Source: Wolbachia endosymbiont of Litomosoides brasiliensis
GTDB taxonomy: Bacteria; Pseudomonadota; Alphaproteobacteria; Rickettsiales; Anaplasmataceae
Assembly: GCF_013366805.1 (NCBI RefSeq)
Contig: NZ_WQMO01000001.1
Coordinates: forward strand, 1-64,000
Length of the DNA stretch: 64,000 nt
Direction of reading: 5' to 3'
The notes under the pieces are model-generated. The model was not told the DNA's origin. It made no database searches and worked only from the letters and a program-made list of their open reading frames with translations. This document shows, piece after piece, positions 9,346 through 19,753 of the stretch (its first letter is position 1; the number at the start of each line of letters is the position of its first letter). Both the position numbers and the translations under genes were made by a program.

Positions 9346-9782
9346 CCAATTTCCACTCTACAAGGAACGGATAGGCAATAATGGAAAAGAAACCATGCTA
9401 AGGTAAGTAAAATAGCAGGGTTATGGTAAAGCATAGTATAACAGCCGTAGCAAAAATGTATTGTATTTTAAGAATAGCACTAACTGTGTGAAGAAAGCAC
9501 CTAAGATTTGGAAGAGAAGGAAGATTATTGCCCATCAACATCGTAGAAAAACTAGATTGAATCAGAGTCAATTTTAACAAGTTAAAGTATGGATACAAGA
9601 AAACCCTAATATTAACCATTAAAGAAATGAGAATAATGATCCAGGAAAAACTTGGCTTGAATATCAGTAAGTCTGCAGTAATATGCAAAAAATGAAGTTT
9701 TTGTATATTATGCCAAGATCAATTCATAATGAATAAGATAAAGGTAAACAGGAAGAGTTTAAAAAGAACCTTAATGAGACGG
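9346..9782 (+). mobile_element. IS630-family fragment (copy C), 5' half
   Basis: The plus-strand 5' half of the element, starting at CCAATTTCCACTCTACAAGG. There is an internal deletion after the transposase start (about 9420). The sequence stops abruptly near 9782, where an opposite-strand copy begins. Confidence 0.75.
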
Positions 9783-9784
9783 TA

Positions 9785-10624
9785 ATACCAGTTCTCATTG
9801 TTAGTAGATAAAATAAGTGACATTGCAGAGTTATTTAATTGCGGAGTGAAAAAGAGGGGTAACAAATTTGCACAGAATGCTCTCAAGCAAAGCAATTGTA
9901 TTATAGACTTTATTGCACAAAATGTTCTGTTTCATATACAACCAAAGTCTCTCAATAGGATTGAGCTTGGGTGAGCATGGTGTAAGTATATAATCTAGAT
10001 ATTTTTAGGTACCTTTAAATTTTTGACTTATGCCAACTAGCATAATTCATGACAAGAAAGGCTTCTTGTGTTTTTAGATATTGTGGCATTTGTTCAAGAA
10101 ATATATTTATACAATCAGAGTGTTTGACTTCAGTGTAAATAGGCTAGAACTTCTCTACTTCTAGGATTAACTGTACTGTAGAGATAAAAATTTTGTTTAC
10201 CTAATTTTGCTTTAACCTATTCTGGTGCCCTTTTTAGATCACCAGTGTCTAACTTTCAAATGTGTGATAAACCTCGATTCATCAAAGGAAAATAACTCTT
10301 ATTCAGGATACTTGCCGAAGTCTCATTAAGTTTTTTTAACTCTTCCTATCTACCTTTATCTTGTTCATAGTGCTGCTTTTGAAATGCAATACATTTTTGC
10401 TGAGGCTGTTGTACTATGCTTTTTGCTGCAATTATAGCATTTAGTTTTTTTTGCAACATGTGCGTTATTTCGCACTTCCTTCAACATTTCTTTTGCTGAT
10501 TCCACGACTTTTTCATCCAATAATTTTGATTTCAACGCCATTTAACCCTGCTATTTTGCTTACTTTAGTATGGTTTCTTTTCCATTATTGCCTGTCCATT
10601 CCTTATATAGTAGGAATTGGTATA
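9785..10624 (-). mobile_element. IS630-family element (copy D), minus strand, internally deleted
   Basis: It starts with the 3' terminus (TACCAGTTCTCATTGTTAG) and ends with the 5' terminus TAGGAATTGGTATA. The DDE region is readable in pieces on the minus strand with stops. Compared with copy E, about 300 bp between the end of the transposase middle (near 10370) and the N-terminal region is missing. Confidence 0.8.
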
Positions 10625-10765
10625 GTTACGACTCACCATTTATTAAAATATAGACTTAAAAACTAAGATCTAGTAAATATCGTTTGTATGACTCATGGGA
10701 CATAGATTAAGTTCTATTGAGTGAGTTTAAGCGGTTTGATTTTATTAGTATGCAGACTTTGCAAT

Positions 10766-11632
10766 CTAATTGGCAAAGTTTATAACTCTATCTAAAAAGA
10801 TACCGAAAAAAAGCAGTAGTCCTATATAGGAGTTATTTTTAAACATGGACATGCATTGACTGGAGTTGTCAGGATTGAAATGTTTGTACTGGCGATAGAA
10901 TATAAATCCTACAGCTAGCAGAGCAATGTAAAAAATGTTGTTCAATGATGATAAAATACCGGTATATAGCCACGCCATAAGAGATATTAAGTAAAACCTT
11001 TTTAGCCAAGATTTTGTTTTATCACCAAAATATAATGCAGTTGATTTCATTCCGAGTTTTTCATCATCCTTTTTATCCTGGTGGGCGTATATGGTGTCAT
11101 AGCTCAGTGTCCAAAAGATGCATCCTACATAAAAGAGCATAGGTTCTATGCTGATCTGGTTCTTCACTGCTGCCCAACCCATGAGTGATCCCATGTTGAA
11201 AGTAAACCCTAAAAACAGTTGTGGCCACCAAACATAACGCTTTAATAAGGGATAAATAGTTACCATACACATTGAGACTATTCCAAGTATAAGTGTAGTT
11301 TCATTAGTAAACAATAGAACTACTAGGGCAATAGACAGTAACAGAGAAAGTAAAATCAAAGCTTGCTTTATGTTTAATTTACCACTTGCGAGTGGTCTAT
11401 ATTTTGTTCGTTCAACATGCACATCTATTTCTCTATCGAAAATATCATTAATTATGCAACCTGCAGGTCTCATTAAGAATGCACCTATAGTAAATAAAAT
11501 AAGGGGAAGAAAAGTCTGCCAAGATAGAGAGGTTGAGGCTAGGACAATACCACTTAAACCAGGGAATAACACAAGCCACAAACCTGTTAAACTGTGCAAC
11601 CTCATCAATGAAAAGTAATGATTGAAATACAT
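10766..11632 (-). CDS. ubiA: 4-hydroxybenzoate polyprenyltransferase
   Basis: A 288-residue integral membrane prenyltransferase of the ubiquinone pathway, attaching the polyprenyl chain to 4-hydroxybenzoate. The two Asp-rich motifs are INDIFDREID and DTIYAHQDKKDD, which bind the Mg-diphosphate; about eight or nine hydrophobic helices surround them. Length matches UbiA. It is 18 bp downstream of rbfA on the same strand, so it is probably read at the end of the nusA-infB-rbfA transcript. Confidence 0.93.
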   Translation of the reverse strand: MYFNHYFSLMRLHSLTGLWLVLFPGLSGIVLASTSLSWQTFLPLILFTIGAFLMRPAGCIINDIFDREIDVHVERTKYRPLASGKLNIKQALILLSLLLSIALVVLLFTNETTLILGIVSMCMVTIYPLLKRYVWWPQLFLGFTFNMGSLMGWAAVKNQISIEPMLFYVGCIFWTLSYDTIYAHQDKKDDEKLGMKSTALYFGDKTKSWLKRFYLISLMAWLYTGILSSLNNIFYIALLAVGFIFYRQYKHFNPDNSSQCMSMFKNNSYIGLLLFFGIFLDRVINFAN

Positions 11633-11650
11633 TTATTAAGTATGATTAAC

Positions 11651-11980
11651 TTAGCCTTTGCTTATGTTAACAAAATTATCGAACGCTAAATCAGCTTTGA
11701 AAACTAACTTTGGTATAAATCGCAAATTAACATAACTCAGCATAGATTTGCGTATTAACCATGCAGATTGATTAATTTCCTTAACAATAGTGTTAGTATT
11801 ATAATCTTTTTTGTTTAACGAAGATAACACAACATATACATCTGCTTTTTTTAAATCTTCACTTAATTTTACATCAGATATCACTACATTTTTATTGAAC
11901 ACCCTACCTTCCATTAAAACTTTGGATATTGCTCTACGCAATACAGATGCTATTTTTAGGTTTCTGATTTTCTTTTTCAT
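11651..11980 (-). CDS. rbfA: 30S ribosome-binding factor A
   Basis: A 109-residue KH-fold protein that assists late 16S rRNA maturation. The pattern NLKIASVLRRAISKVL, VVISDVKLSEDLKKADVYV and the ending LRFIPKLVFKAD follow RbfA. It lies 9 bp after infB in the classical nusA-infB-rbfA order. Confidence 0.92.
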   Translation of the reverse strand: MKKKIRNLKIASVLRRAISKVLMEGRVFNKNVVISDVKLSEDLKKADVYVVLSSLNKKDYNTNTIVKEINQSAWLIRKSMLSYVNLRFIPKLVFKADLAFDNFVNISKG

Positions 11981-11989
11981 ATTAAACTA

Positions 11990-14311
11990 CTACAACACCC
12001 TTTCTTCTTGCACTAATTGATAAGCTTCAAGAATATCTCCAACTTTAATATCAGCATTACCGTCTAGAGATACTCCACATTCAAAGTTTGTACATACTTC
12101 CTTAATGTCATCCTTAAATCTACGCAAAGCTTTCAACTTTCCTTCATATATCAATTTATTATTGCGCATTACCTTAATTAGAGAATCTTTTTTTACAACT
12201 CCATCACTTACATAACATCCAATAATATTTCCTGCTTTAGATACATTAAATATCTGCCTCACAGATGCAGAGCCAATACGCACTTCTCGTGTCACAGGCT
12301 TTAACATTTTAGTCAAATACATTTTCATGTCGTCGATAAGCTCATATATTATATTATAAGTGTGTATTTCTACACCTTTTCTTTTTGCTAAATCCCTTAT
12401 TTTTGAATCTACTTTAACATTAAACGCTAAAATTACTGCACTTGATGCTTCTGCAAGCAGCACATCTGAATCTGTTATTCCTCCTACTGCTTTGTGTAGA
12501 ATATTCAACTTCACTTGATCTCCACCGAGCTTATCAATTGAATTCGATATTGCTTCAATAGAACCAGTTACATCGCACTTTAAAACTATAGATAGTTCTT
12601 CTATTTCACTATTGTTGCGACTGAACATGTCTAAATTATTGTTGCTTAAATCTTCTTTCTTTTCCTTAATTAACTCTAACCTATACCCAGCAACTTCACG
12701 TGCCTGTTTTTCAGAATTTACTACAACAAATTTATCCCCAGCATTTGGTACACCATTTAGACCAGTGATCTCAATTGGAGAGGATGGTAGTGCCATCTTT
12801 TCTCTTTGGCCAAGGTGATTAACCATACTGCGTACTTTGCCATATGTTGTGCCAACCACCAACATATCACCAACTTTTAATGTTCCTTCCTCAACTATCA
12901 ATGTAGCTGATATTCCCTTGGCTTTATCTATTTTAGATTCTATTACCCACCCAAGTGCTCTACAATCTTCTATTACTTCTAGCTTCATTAATTCAGCAAT
13001 CAACAAAATTGCCTCTTCTAGCTTATCTAAGTTAATTTTCTTTTTTGCTGAGACTGGCACAACTATAATATCGCCACCGAGCTCTTCAGGAATGAGATCA
13101 TATTGAGGTAAACTGCTAATTATCCTCTCTACATCACCAGGTTGTGACCTGTCAATTTTATTAATAGCAACTATAATAGAAACATTTGCCGCTTTTGCAT
13201 GGTTTATTGCTTCAATTGTTTGTTTCATGACTCCGTCACCAACCGCAACTACTATTACAACTATATTAGTGATGTTAGCGCCACACGCACGCATTGCAGT
13301 GAAAGCTTCATGCCCTGGCGTGTCAATGAAAGTAATTTTTTGCTTATTTTTTGTAATTATCTGATAAGCACCTATGTGCTGAGTTATCCCACCCGACTCT
13401 CTTTCTGCAACATTAGATTCACGAAATGCATCGAGCAGTGAAGTTTTGCCATGATCAACATGTCCCATAAAGGTGACAATTGGTGGTCTAGGTTTTTTGG
13501 GTAAGCTTTCTCTCTCTTCTATGAAAAATAAATCCTTTTCTTTGTTAGCATCGCTCACTCGTTTAACCGTATGATTGAATTTCTCCACTATTTCGCATGC
13601 TATTTCTGGATCTACTAAATCATCCACTCCATAATTCTCACCCACTTCTTCCTTTAACGTTTTTAGCACACTTTTGCTATCTTCTGCCATGCGGATAGAT
13701 AGTTCCTTGATTGTGATCTCATCTGGTATAATAACTTCCCTTGAGATATTTTTACCCTTAGTGAATTCTAACTTTCTATTTCTTATACCAAATCTTTGCT
13801 TAAACGCAGAAGGTTGTTCAATTTTGTCATCTATTGACTGTGCAATTATCCGTTTAGAATGCTTAAAACATATATCTTTGTTAATCCTTAAAGATTTTTT
13901 ATTATTATCTTTGTTGTCAGTGTTATTCTCCATTAGCTTGACTAAGCTAACGTCGTTTAGAACTTCCTTTTCGGTTTCTTTAAATGAAGTGCACGTGATG
14001 CTATCTTCATTGTTAGCCTTCTCATTACTATCTTTTTTTACTACGACTTCTTTTTCTTCTTTTAGATTTCTTTCTTTTAGCAAAGTAGCGTTCTGTACAG
14101 CATTGATACGAGAGATTTGCTCTTTTTCTGTTAAAGAACTTAATAGTTTATTTTCATCTTGCTCTTCTGTGTTACGAGCTTTTCCTCTTCTTTTTTTTAC
14201 TATTGTGGCTCCCATACTTGGACTTGCTGAAGAGCTCAAATTGAGGTCCAATTTAAGCTTACTAAAGCCTTGAAGTGTTAATTTTTTGCTACTGATATCT
14301 TCATTATTCAT
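11990..14311 (-). CDS. infB: Translation initiation factor IF-2
   Basis: A 773-residue GTPase that delivers initiator tRNA to the 30S subunit. A low-complexity charged N-terminal part (residues 1 to about 180) is followed by the IF2 N domain, then the G domain with GHVDHGKT at 283-290, DTPGHEAF and NKID, and C-terminal domains II-IV. The start follows the nusA stop by one base, so translation is likely coupled. Confidence 0.97.
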   Translation of the reverse strand: MNNEDISSKKLTLQGFSKLKLDLNLSSSASPSMGATIVKKRRGKARNTEEQDENKLLSSLTEKEQISRINAVQNATLLKERNLKEEKEVVVKKDSNEKANNEDSITCTSFKETEKEVLNDVSLVKLMENNTDNKDNNKKSLRINKDICFKHSKRIIAQSIDDKIEQPSAFKQRFGIRNRKLEFTKGKNISREVIIPDEITIKELSIRMAEDSKSVLKTLKEEVGENYGVDDLVDPEIACEIVEKFNHTVKRVSDANKEKDLFFIEERESLPKKPRPPIVTFMGHVDHGKTSLLDAFRESNVAERESGGITQHIGAYQIITKNKQKITFIDTPGHEAFTAMRACGANITNIVVIVVAVGDGVMKQTIEAINHAKAANVSIIVAINKIDRSQPGDVERIISSLPQYDLIPEELGGDIIVVPVSAKKKINLDKLEEAILLIAELMKLEVIEDCRALGWVIESKIDKAKGISATLIVEEGTLKVGDMLVVGTTYGKVRSMVNHLGQREKMALPSSPIEITGLNGVPNAGDKFVVVNSEKQAREVAGYRLELIKEKKEDLSNNNLDMFSRNNSEIEELSIVLKCDVTGSIEAISNSIDKLGGDQVKLNILHKAVGGITDSDVLLAEASSAVILAFNVKVDSKIRDLAKRKGVEIHTYNIIYELIDDMKMYLTKMLKPVTREVRIGSASVRQIFNVSKAGNIIGCYVSDGVVKKDSLIKVMRNNKLIYEGKLKALRRFKDDIKEVCTNFECGVSLDGNADIKVGDILEAYQLVQEERVL

Positions 14312-14312
14312 G

Positions 14313-15875
14313 TTATATTACACCAAGCTTTTTACGTGCTTCCATAATCATTGAGTCCACTGTATCTTTTAAATTTTCTTTATCACTCGCTGAAGAAGAA
14401 AGTATACTGCAAAATTCATAATTTGACAAGTCTGCTATGTTTTCTAAAGTTTTAATACCGTGTTTGCTGAGAGCAATTTTATCATCTATTGATAAAGGTA
14501 AATTAATTACATCATCTTCTATACCTAAGCTTTTTAACTCTTCTATTTTTCTATCGTTTTCTGCTTTTAGATATCTATTTGCCCTGTTATGCAGTTCATT
14601 TGCAATATCTTCGTTAAAGCCTTCTATTGAGGCAAGCTCTTTAATGGAAGCATTTGATATATCCTCTACGTTTGCAAAGCCTTCTGTGACTAACAATTGG
14701 CCCATAATCTCCTCTAGGTTTAAAGCTTCAGCGAATAGAGCTGAACACTGACTAAGCTCTCTACTGCGCCTTTCCGACTCTTGCTGAGTGCTTAGTATCT
14801 CAATCTTCCACCCAACAAGCTCAGAAGCTAGCCTTACATTCTGACCCTTTTTTCCTATCGCTAGACTCAATTGATCTTCAGCAACTATTAGTTCTACGCA
14901 ATTCTCATTTTCATCAATAATAACCTTTGATACTTCTGCAGGAGTGATTGCTTTAATAACAAATTGGCCCAAGTCAGAAGAATAATGTATAACATCAATT
15001 TTTTCGCCATTTAATTCGTGTATGATGGTTTTTATTCTCTCTCCCTTAACTCCAACACATGCGCCTACTGGATCAATGTTCTTATCGGGAGAGAAAACGG
15101 CAACTTTGGACCTTGAACCAGCATCTCTAGCTATACCCTTAATGGTCACTAACCCATCAGCAATCTCCGGTATCTCTTGATTTAGCAATGCCTCTAAGAA
15201 GCCCTCATTTGCCCGGGAAAGAATAATTTGACGTCCATCGTCAGAACGCTTAACAGTTTGTATGTAAGCTTTAATCTTATCACCTTCGTGAAAGGATTCA
15301 CCACCGATTAAATTTCGCAATGGAAGGTATGCCTTAGTGCCATTCATGTCTATAATCAGATCTGAATATTCTACTTGTTTAACAATACCATACCTTATTT
15401 CTCCTACTTTATCCTTGAATTCTTCATATTGTTTCTTTAATTCTTCATATTTAATTACTTGAGCAATCCTTTGCTGGGCAATTCTTGCTGAGGCAAGATC
15501 AGTATTAAGAGAGAGCAATTCATTAATAGTGTCTCCAACTTTTGCATCTTCTTTTATTAATTTGGCTTGTGCAAGCGTGATTGACTCATATCCGATATTC
15601 TCTTCTCTATTTGGTTCATCATCAATGACCTTTAATTCTCTGTATGAAATAACTTCACCTGTGCTTCTATCTATATTGACCACAACCTTACTTTTGCTAC
15701 CGTACTTTTGATGAGCCACTGCTTCTATAGCACTTTCTAATGCCTTCATTATAACTTCGAAATCTAGACCTTTCTGAAGTGAAATCTCCCCTGCTGTCTT
15801 TATTATGTCAAGACTTCCTACTAAGTTATTTTTGTCACTTTTCTGTTTTACACTTCTTTTACGATTAGCAATCAT
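14313..15875 (-). CDS. nusA: Transcription termination/antitermination factor NusA
   Basis: A protein of 520 residues with the N-terminal RNA polymerase-binding domain, an S1 domain (about residues 140-205), two KH domains ([14 protein letters not shown] and [14 protein letters not shown]) and two C-terminal helix-hairpin-helix repeats, as in Alphaproteobacteria. An in-frame ATG at 15923 would add 16 residues; I chose 15875 (MIANRKRS) because an AGGA box lies about 10 bases upstream and the extra residues are unlike NusA. It heads the nusA-infB-rbfA(-ubiA) operon. Confidence 0.93.
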   Translation of the reverse strand: MIANRKRSVKQKSDKNNLVGSLDIIKTAGEISLQKGLDFEVIMKALESAIEAVAHQKYGSKSKVVVNIDRSTGEVISYRELKVIDDEPNREENIGYESITLAQAKLIKEDAKVGDTINELLSLNTDLASARIAQQRIAQVIKYEELKKQYEEFKDKVGEIRYGIVKQVEYSDLIIDMNGTKAYLPLRNLIGGESFHEGDKIKAYIQTVKRSDDGRQIILSRANEGFLEALLNQEIPEIADGLVTIKGIARDAGSRSKVAVFSPDKNIDPVGACVGVKGERIKTIIHELNGEKIDVIHYSSDLGQFVIKAITPAEVSKVIIDENENCVELIVAEDQLSLAIGKKGQNVRLASELVGWKIEILSTQQESERRSRELSQCSALFAEALNLEEIMGQLLVTEGFANVEDISNASIKELASIEGFNEDIANELHNRANRYLKAENDRKIEELKSLGIEDDVINLPLSIDDKIALSKHGIKTLENIADLSNYEFCSILSSSASDKENLKDTVDSMIMEARKKLGVI

Positions 15876-15952
15876 ACAAATAAATCCTATGCAATTAGTT
15901 ATAACTATAGCTTCAACAGGCAAAGAACGCTATTCTCAATATTAAGTGACTA

Positions 15953-16073
15953 CTAACTTAAGTCAAGTTTTTTCATATTTTTGCATTGCAAGCAATACAG
16001 GGTAAAAAATAAAGTTAAAGCCATTGTAGCTAGTATTCCACCTACTATAGGTGTTGAAATATCAACTCACCAC
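15953..16073 (-). pseudogene. Possible C-terminal remnant of an RND-type membrane transporter
   Basis: On the minus strand a 38-codon frame reads VDISTPIVGGILATMALTLF and further hydrophobic residues before a stop at 15953-15955; it is closed upstream by a stop. A PxVGG segment followed by a hydrophobic helix is like the last helix of RND efflux pumps, but the stretch is short. Between here and the IS at 16183 nothing else is recognisable. Confidence 0.25.
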
Positions 16074-16182
16074 TGGTTGGTGGGGCGTTATATGGGCTTT
16101 GCAAAGCAAAAAAATTTATGTTTGACCTAGTAATCACGGTATCAGTACAAGGACTGTGGTTACAATGGTAAGCAATATTAGT

Positions 16183-17276
16183 CTAATACTAATTCTCGTT
16201 GTTAATGAATCAAATAAGTGACATTGCAAAGTTGTTTAATTGCAGAGCGGAATGAGAAAAAGAGGCAATAAATTTGTACGAAGCGCTCCAGGCACGATTA
16301 TATCATAGCTTTATTGCGCAAAATATTCTGTTTTATATATAGCTAAAGTCTCTCAATAGGATTAAGCTCGTGTAAGTTATGGTGGTAGATATATGATCTC
16401 GATATTTTCAGGTACCTTTAAATTTTTGACTTATGCTAACTAGCACAACCCATGACACGAAAGGCTTCTCGTGTTCTTAAATATTATGACATTTATCCAA
16501 GAAATATATTCATACAATTAGTGTTGACATTCAGTACAAATAAGCTAGAATCTTCTCCATTTCTAGGATTAACTGCACTGTAGAGGTAAAAATTTTGTCT
16601 ACCTAATTTTACTTTAGTCCATGTCTAACGCCCTTTTTAAATTACCTGTGTCCAACTTTCAAATGCGTACAAACCGCAACTCATTAAAGGAAAATAACTC
16701 TTGTTCAGGGTGCTTACCAAAATAGTCTCATTAGTTTTTTTAAACTCTTCCTGTCTACCTTTATCTTGTTCATTGTAAATTGGTCTTGGTATAGTATAGA
16801 AAAACTTCATTTTCTGCATATTGCTCTAAACTTGCTGACATTCAAGATAAATTTTTCCTGGATTCTTATTCTCATCTTTTTAGATGATATTAAGACTTGC
16901 TTGTATTCATACTTCAACTTATTCAAATTAACTCTGTTCAATCTAGTTTTTCTGCTACGTTAGCGGGGAGCAAAAAAATTTTCTTCTCTTCCAAATTTTA
17001 GGTGCTTTATCCATGTAGTCAATACTGTTCTTAAAGTGCAACATATTTTTGTTACGGCTGTTGTACTGTGCTTTTTTGCTGCAATTACAGCATTTATTTT
17101 TTTTGTAACATATGCGTTATTTAGCGCTTTCTTCGGCATTTCTTTGCTGATTCCACGACTTTTTCATCCAATAATTTTGATTTCAACGCCATTTAACCCT
17201 TGCTATTTTACTTACTTTAGTATAGCTTCGTTTTCATTATTGTCTATCCGTTCCTTGTACAGTGGAAATTGGTATA
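16183..17276 (-). mobile_element. IS630-family element (copy E), full length but inactive
   Basis: This is the most complete minus-strand copy, from TAATACTAATTCTCG to GAAATTGGTATA. Pieces of the transposase can be read (for example 16819-16637), but the frame is broken several times. Termini are imperfect inverted repeats starting at TA, in line with IS630 target choice. Confidence 0.85.
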
Positions 17277-17362
17277 AGTAGTAAGCAAGAAGCTGATGTC
17301 TTAGCAGTTGCAGTTTGTATCTCTCAATGGTAAAATGAGGATTGGTATATAGTTTTAATATT

Positions 17363-18148
17363 ATGGTTAGCTTACTGTTTGTTGTACTGTTGTTTTTTTG
17401 TGGTGGTGATGCATTTGCAAAACAAGAACCACGTTCAATAGCTGCAGGAAGTCACATAAAGGTAATAAACTATAATCCACAGGCTATACATAAGTACACT
17501 GGTTTTTATGGTTACCAATCCAGTATATTATTTGAACCAGGTGAAACAATACAAAATCTTTCAATGGGTGATCCAACTGGTTGGCAGCTTATTCCTCAAG
17601 GTAACAGGTTGTTTATCAAGCCTATAGATGATATTGCTGACACTAACGCAACTGTAATTACTAATAAAAGAGTCTATTACTTTGAACTTCATGCTGAGGA
17701 GGCAACCGGGTTAGACGATCCGAGATTAGCATATGAAGTAAGATTTCTTTATCCACTATTCAGCAGTGATGAAATTTACACAACCAATAATGGTGATATT
17801 CTTAAACAAGCTAATCCCACCACTATTCCTGACATAAATGATATTGAGATTGTAAAGAAGGGCATAAATTTTAATTATTCCATCTCACATGTTAAGGGCA
17901 GCCAGTCAATAATACCAACTAAAGCTTTTGATGACGGGAGGTTTACATATCTGCAATTTAATAAGGTAAATTCTGATTTTCCAGCAGTTTTTATGGTTGA
18001 TTCTGCGGGGTATGAGTCTTTAGTAAATTTCCGTACAGTTGATGATTATCTTATAATTGAAAGAGTAGGCTCGGTATTTACCTTAAGAAACGGATCAAGT
18101 ACAGTCTGTTTATTTAATGAAAATATGCCTTTTACAAAGAGTAAGTGA
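17363..18148 (+). CDS. virB9: Type IV secretion system protein VirB9-like
   Basis: A 261-residue protein with a clear signal peptide (hydrophobic to about residue 18, then AFAKQEPR). The N-terminal VirB9/TrbG/CagX pattern follows: IKVINYNPQAIHKY, a GFYGYQSSILFEPGE block, then LFIKPID and YYFEL. VirB9 forms the outer-membrane ring of the conjugation-type T4SS with VirB7 and VirB10. A TTG at 17342 is in frame, but the ATG at 17363 gives a better signal peptide. No other vir gene is nearby, so this is probably the extra virB9 paralogue found in Anaplasmataceae. Confidence 0.82.
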   Translation: MVSLLFVVLLFFCGGDAFAKQEPRSIAAGSHIKVINYNPQAIHKYTGFYGYQSSILFEPGETIQNLSMGDPTGWQLIPQGNRLFIKPIDDIADTNATVITNKRVYYFELHAEEATGLDDPRLAYEVRFLYPLFSSDEIYTTNNGDILKQANPTTIPDINDIEIVKKGINFNYSISHVKGSQSIIPTKAFDDGRFTYLQFNKVNSDFPAVFMVDSAGYESLVNFRTVDDYLIIERVGSVFTLRNGSSTVCLFNENMPFTKSK

Positions 18149-18175
18149 CTAATATAAACTCAAATGTGCATCTGT

Positions 18176-19696
18176 TCAGTAAAGTGGCAAAACAAATGGT
18201 ATCACAAGGAGAAAAATAGCAAAAGTACACATCGCAGTGATAACTGGTGGTAAAATTAGAAAAATTGGTGTTTTTTTAATAAAAAAATTCTTGGAAGATT
18301 TTGAGAAAAAAGCGTTGTAAATTATTGGCAAAAAGTACATAGCATTAAGTATAGTGCTTGCAATTAATACTAGAGTGACAAATACAGAAAGCGTTATACT
18401 GCCAGTGTTAAAAACAGCTTGAAAAATGAGAAACTTACTCCAGAAAGTTGGAGCAGGTGGTACTCCTATCATAGATAGTGCACCTATGGCAAATGCTGCC
18501 ATGGTAATTGGCATGCTTCGTCCTATGCCGCGAATTCTATCTATATATTCTTCACCTGTTTTCGTTATTATACTACCTGCAATAAAAAATAAAGTGATTT
18601 TTGCAAATGCGTGACAAACTAATTGAAAAATTGCTACTCTTGCACCGAGGTCGCTAAAAATTGAAGCAAATAGTATAATATATGACAGTTGGGAAACAGT
18701 AGAGTAAGCAAGCAATTTTTTCAATTCTTTCTGTTCTAATGCAATGAATGAAGCAGCAATGATGGTAAATCCTGCAACATATGGCAACCAACCTCCAGCA
18801 AGCCAATTTTGTTGTGCAAAGCGCTGCAGGTTGTCGATACCGAAAGTGTATAATATGACTTTTATAATGATGAAAACTCCGGATTTTACAACAGCAACAG
18901 CATGTAGCAATGCACTTACAGGAGTTGGGGCAACCATTGCTCTTGGTAACCAAAAATGCATTGGCATTAATGCAGCCTTGCCTAAGCCATAAATTAGCAT
19001 GGCAAAACACACTGCAGTGAAGGTAATGAGTGAGGTATCAAATTTAAATATTCCACCACTTACAAAGTCCAAAGTGTGAAATTCATTATACAAGAGACCA
19101 AGAACTGGAAAAAACAATACTAAGGAAGAAAAAAACAACACACCAAAATAATAACGTCCAGCTATTATTGACTCATTTGTTGCGTTATAAGTAACAAGAG
19201 GATAGGTACTGATAGTCAAGAGCTCATAGAAGACAAACGTAGTAAGCAAATCGCCGGAAAAAGCAATAAACATTGTACAGCTGATTGATACCAAAAGAAA
19301 ACATAGGAAGCTTGAGTAATTACTGTCAGGATAGTTGTTCTGCATATAATATATTGCGTATATACTAGTTAATATCCATAAAAATGATATTAATAAACTA
19401 AATACTACTCCAGTAGATTCTAGCTTTAAACTAATATGCAAACCCTTACCAAAATCCATGAGGATAAACTGAGAATGATCGCCATATGCCCAACATAAAG
19501 TGCTTAAACATGTATATGCAAATAGAAATATAGAAGAAGCAACAGTAATGCCATTACTTACCTTAGGCCACTTGCCAGTAAAAAGAATAACTACTGCATT
19601 TAAGAACGGAACCAGTGCAGTGATTAACAAATAGCTTTTAGTAATAAAAAATGGTAAAGAAGGAGATGCTAAAATATAGTCTACTAAATAATTCAT
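18176..19696 (-). CDS. MrpD/NuoN-like proton-translocating antiporter subunit
   Basis: A 506-residue polytopic protein (about 14 helices) of the complex I/Mrp antiporter family (proton_antipo_M). The conserved block KAALMPMHFWLPRAMVAPTP and the following SALLHAVAVVKSGVF hold the key Lys and His residues of the channel. It could belong to a Na+/H+ antiporter complex (MnhD/MrpD) or be a divergent NuoL/M/N; sequence alone favours MrpD. It converges on virB9 with a gap of 27 bp. Confidence 0.75.
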   Translation of the reverse strand: MNYLVDYILASPSLPFFITKSYLLITALVPFLNAVVILFTGKWPKVSNGITVASSIFLFAYTCLSTLCWAYGDHSQFILMDFGKGLHISLKLESTGVVFSLLISFLWILTSIYAIYYMQNNYPDSNYSSFLCFLLVSISCTMFIAFSGDLLTTFVFYELLTISTYPLVTYNATNESIIAGRYYFGVLFFSSLVLFFPVLGLLYNEFHTLDFVSGGIFKFDTSLITFTAVCFAMLIYGLGKAALMPMHFWLPRAMVAPTPVSALLHAVAVVKSGVFIIIKVILYTFGIDNLQRFAQQNWLAGGWLPYVAGFTIIAASFIALEQKELKKLLAYSTVSQLSYIILFASIFSDLGARVAIFQLVCHAFAKITLFFIAGSIITKTGEEYIDRIRGIGRSMPITMAAFAIGALSMIGVPPAPTFWSKFLIFQAVFNTGSITLSVFVTLVLIASTILNAMYFLPIIYNAFFSKSSKNFFIKKTPIFLILPPVITAMCTFAIFLLVIPFVLPLY

Positions 19697-19753
19697 CTTT
19701 CTACTTAGGTAAAGCTAGAATTATACTCAAATCACAAAAAAACTGCTATGTTT

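Noticed and set aside
10451-10666. 71-codon membrane-like frame
   Set aside because: Reads the transposase N-terminal region of IS630 copy D on the wrong strand; hydrophobicity is an artefact of AT-rich antisense.
13674-14273. 199-codon frame opposite infB
   Set aside because: It mirrors the Lys/Glu/Ser-rich infB N-terminal part; composition follows from the antisense strand and no start context or domain is seen.
18654-19010. 118-codon Cys/His-rich frame within the antiporter gene
   Set aside because: Out-of-frame reading of a membrane protein gene on the same strand; the Cys/Ile bias is a frame-shift artefact.
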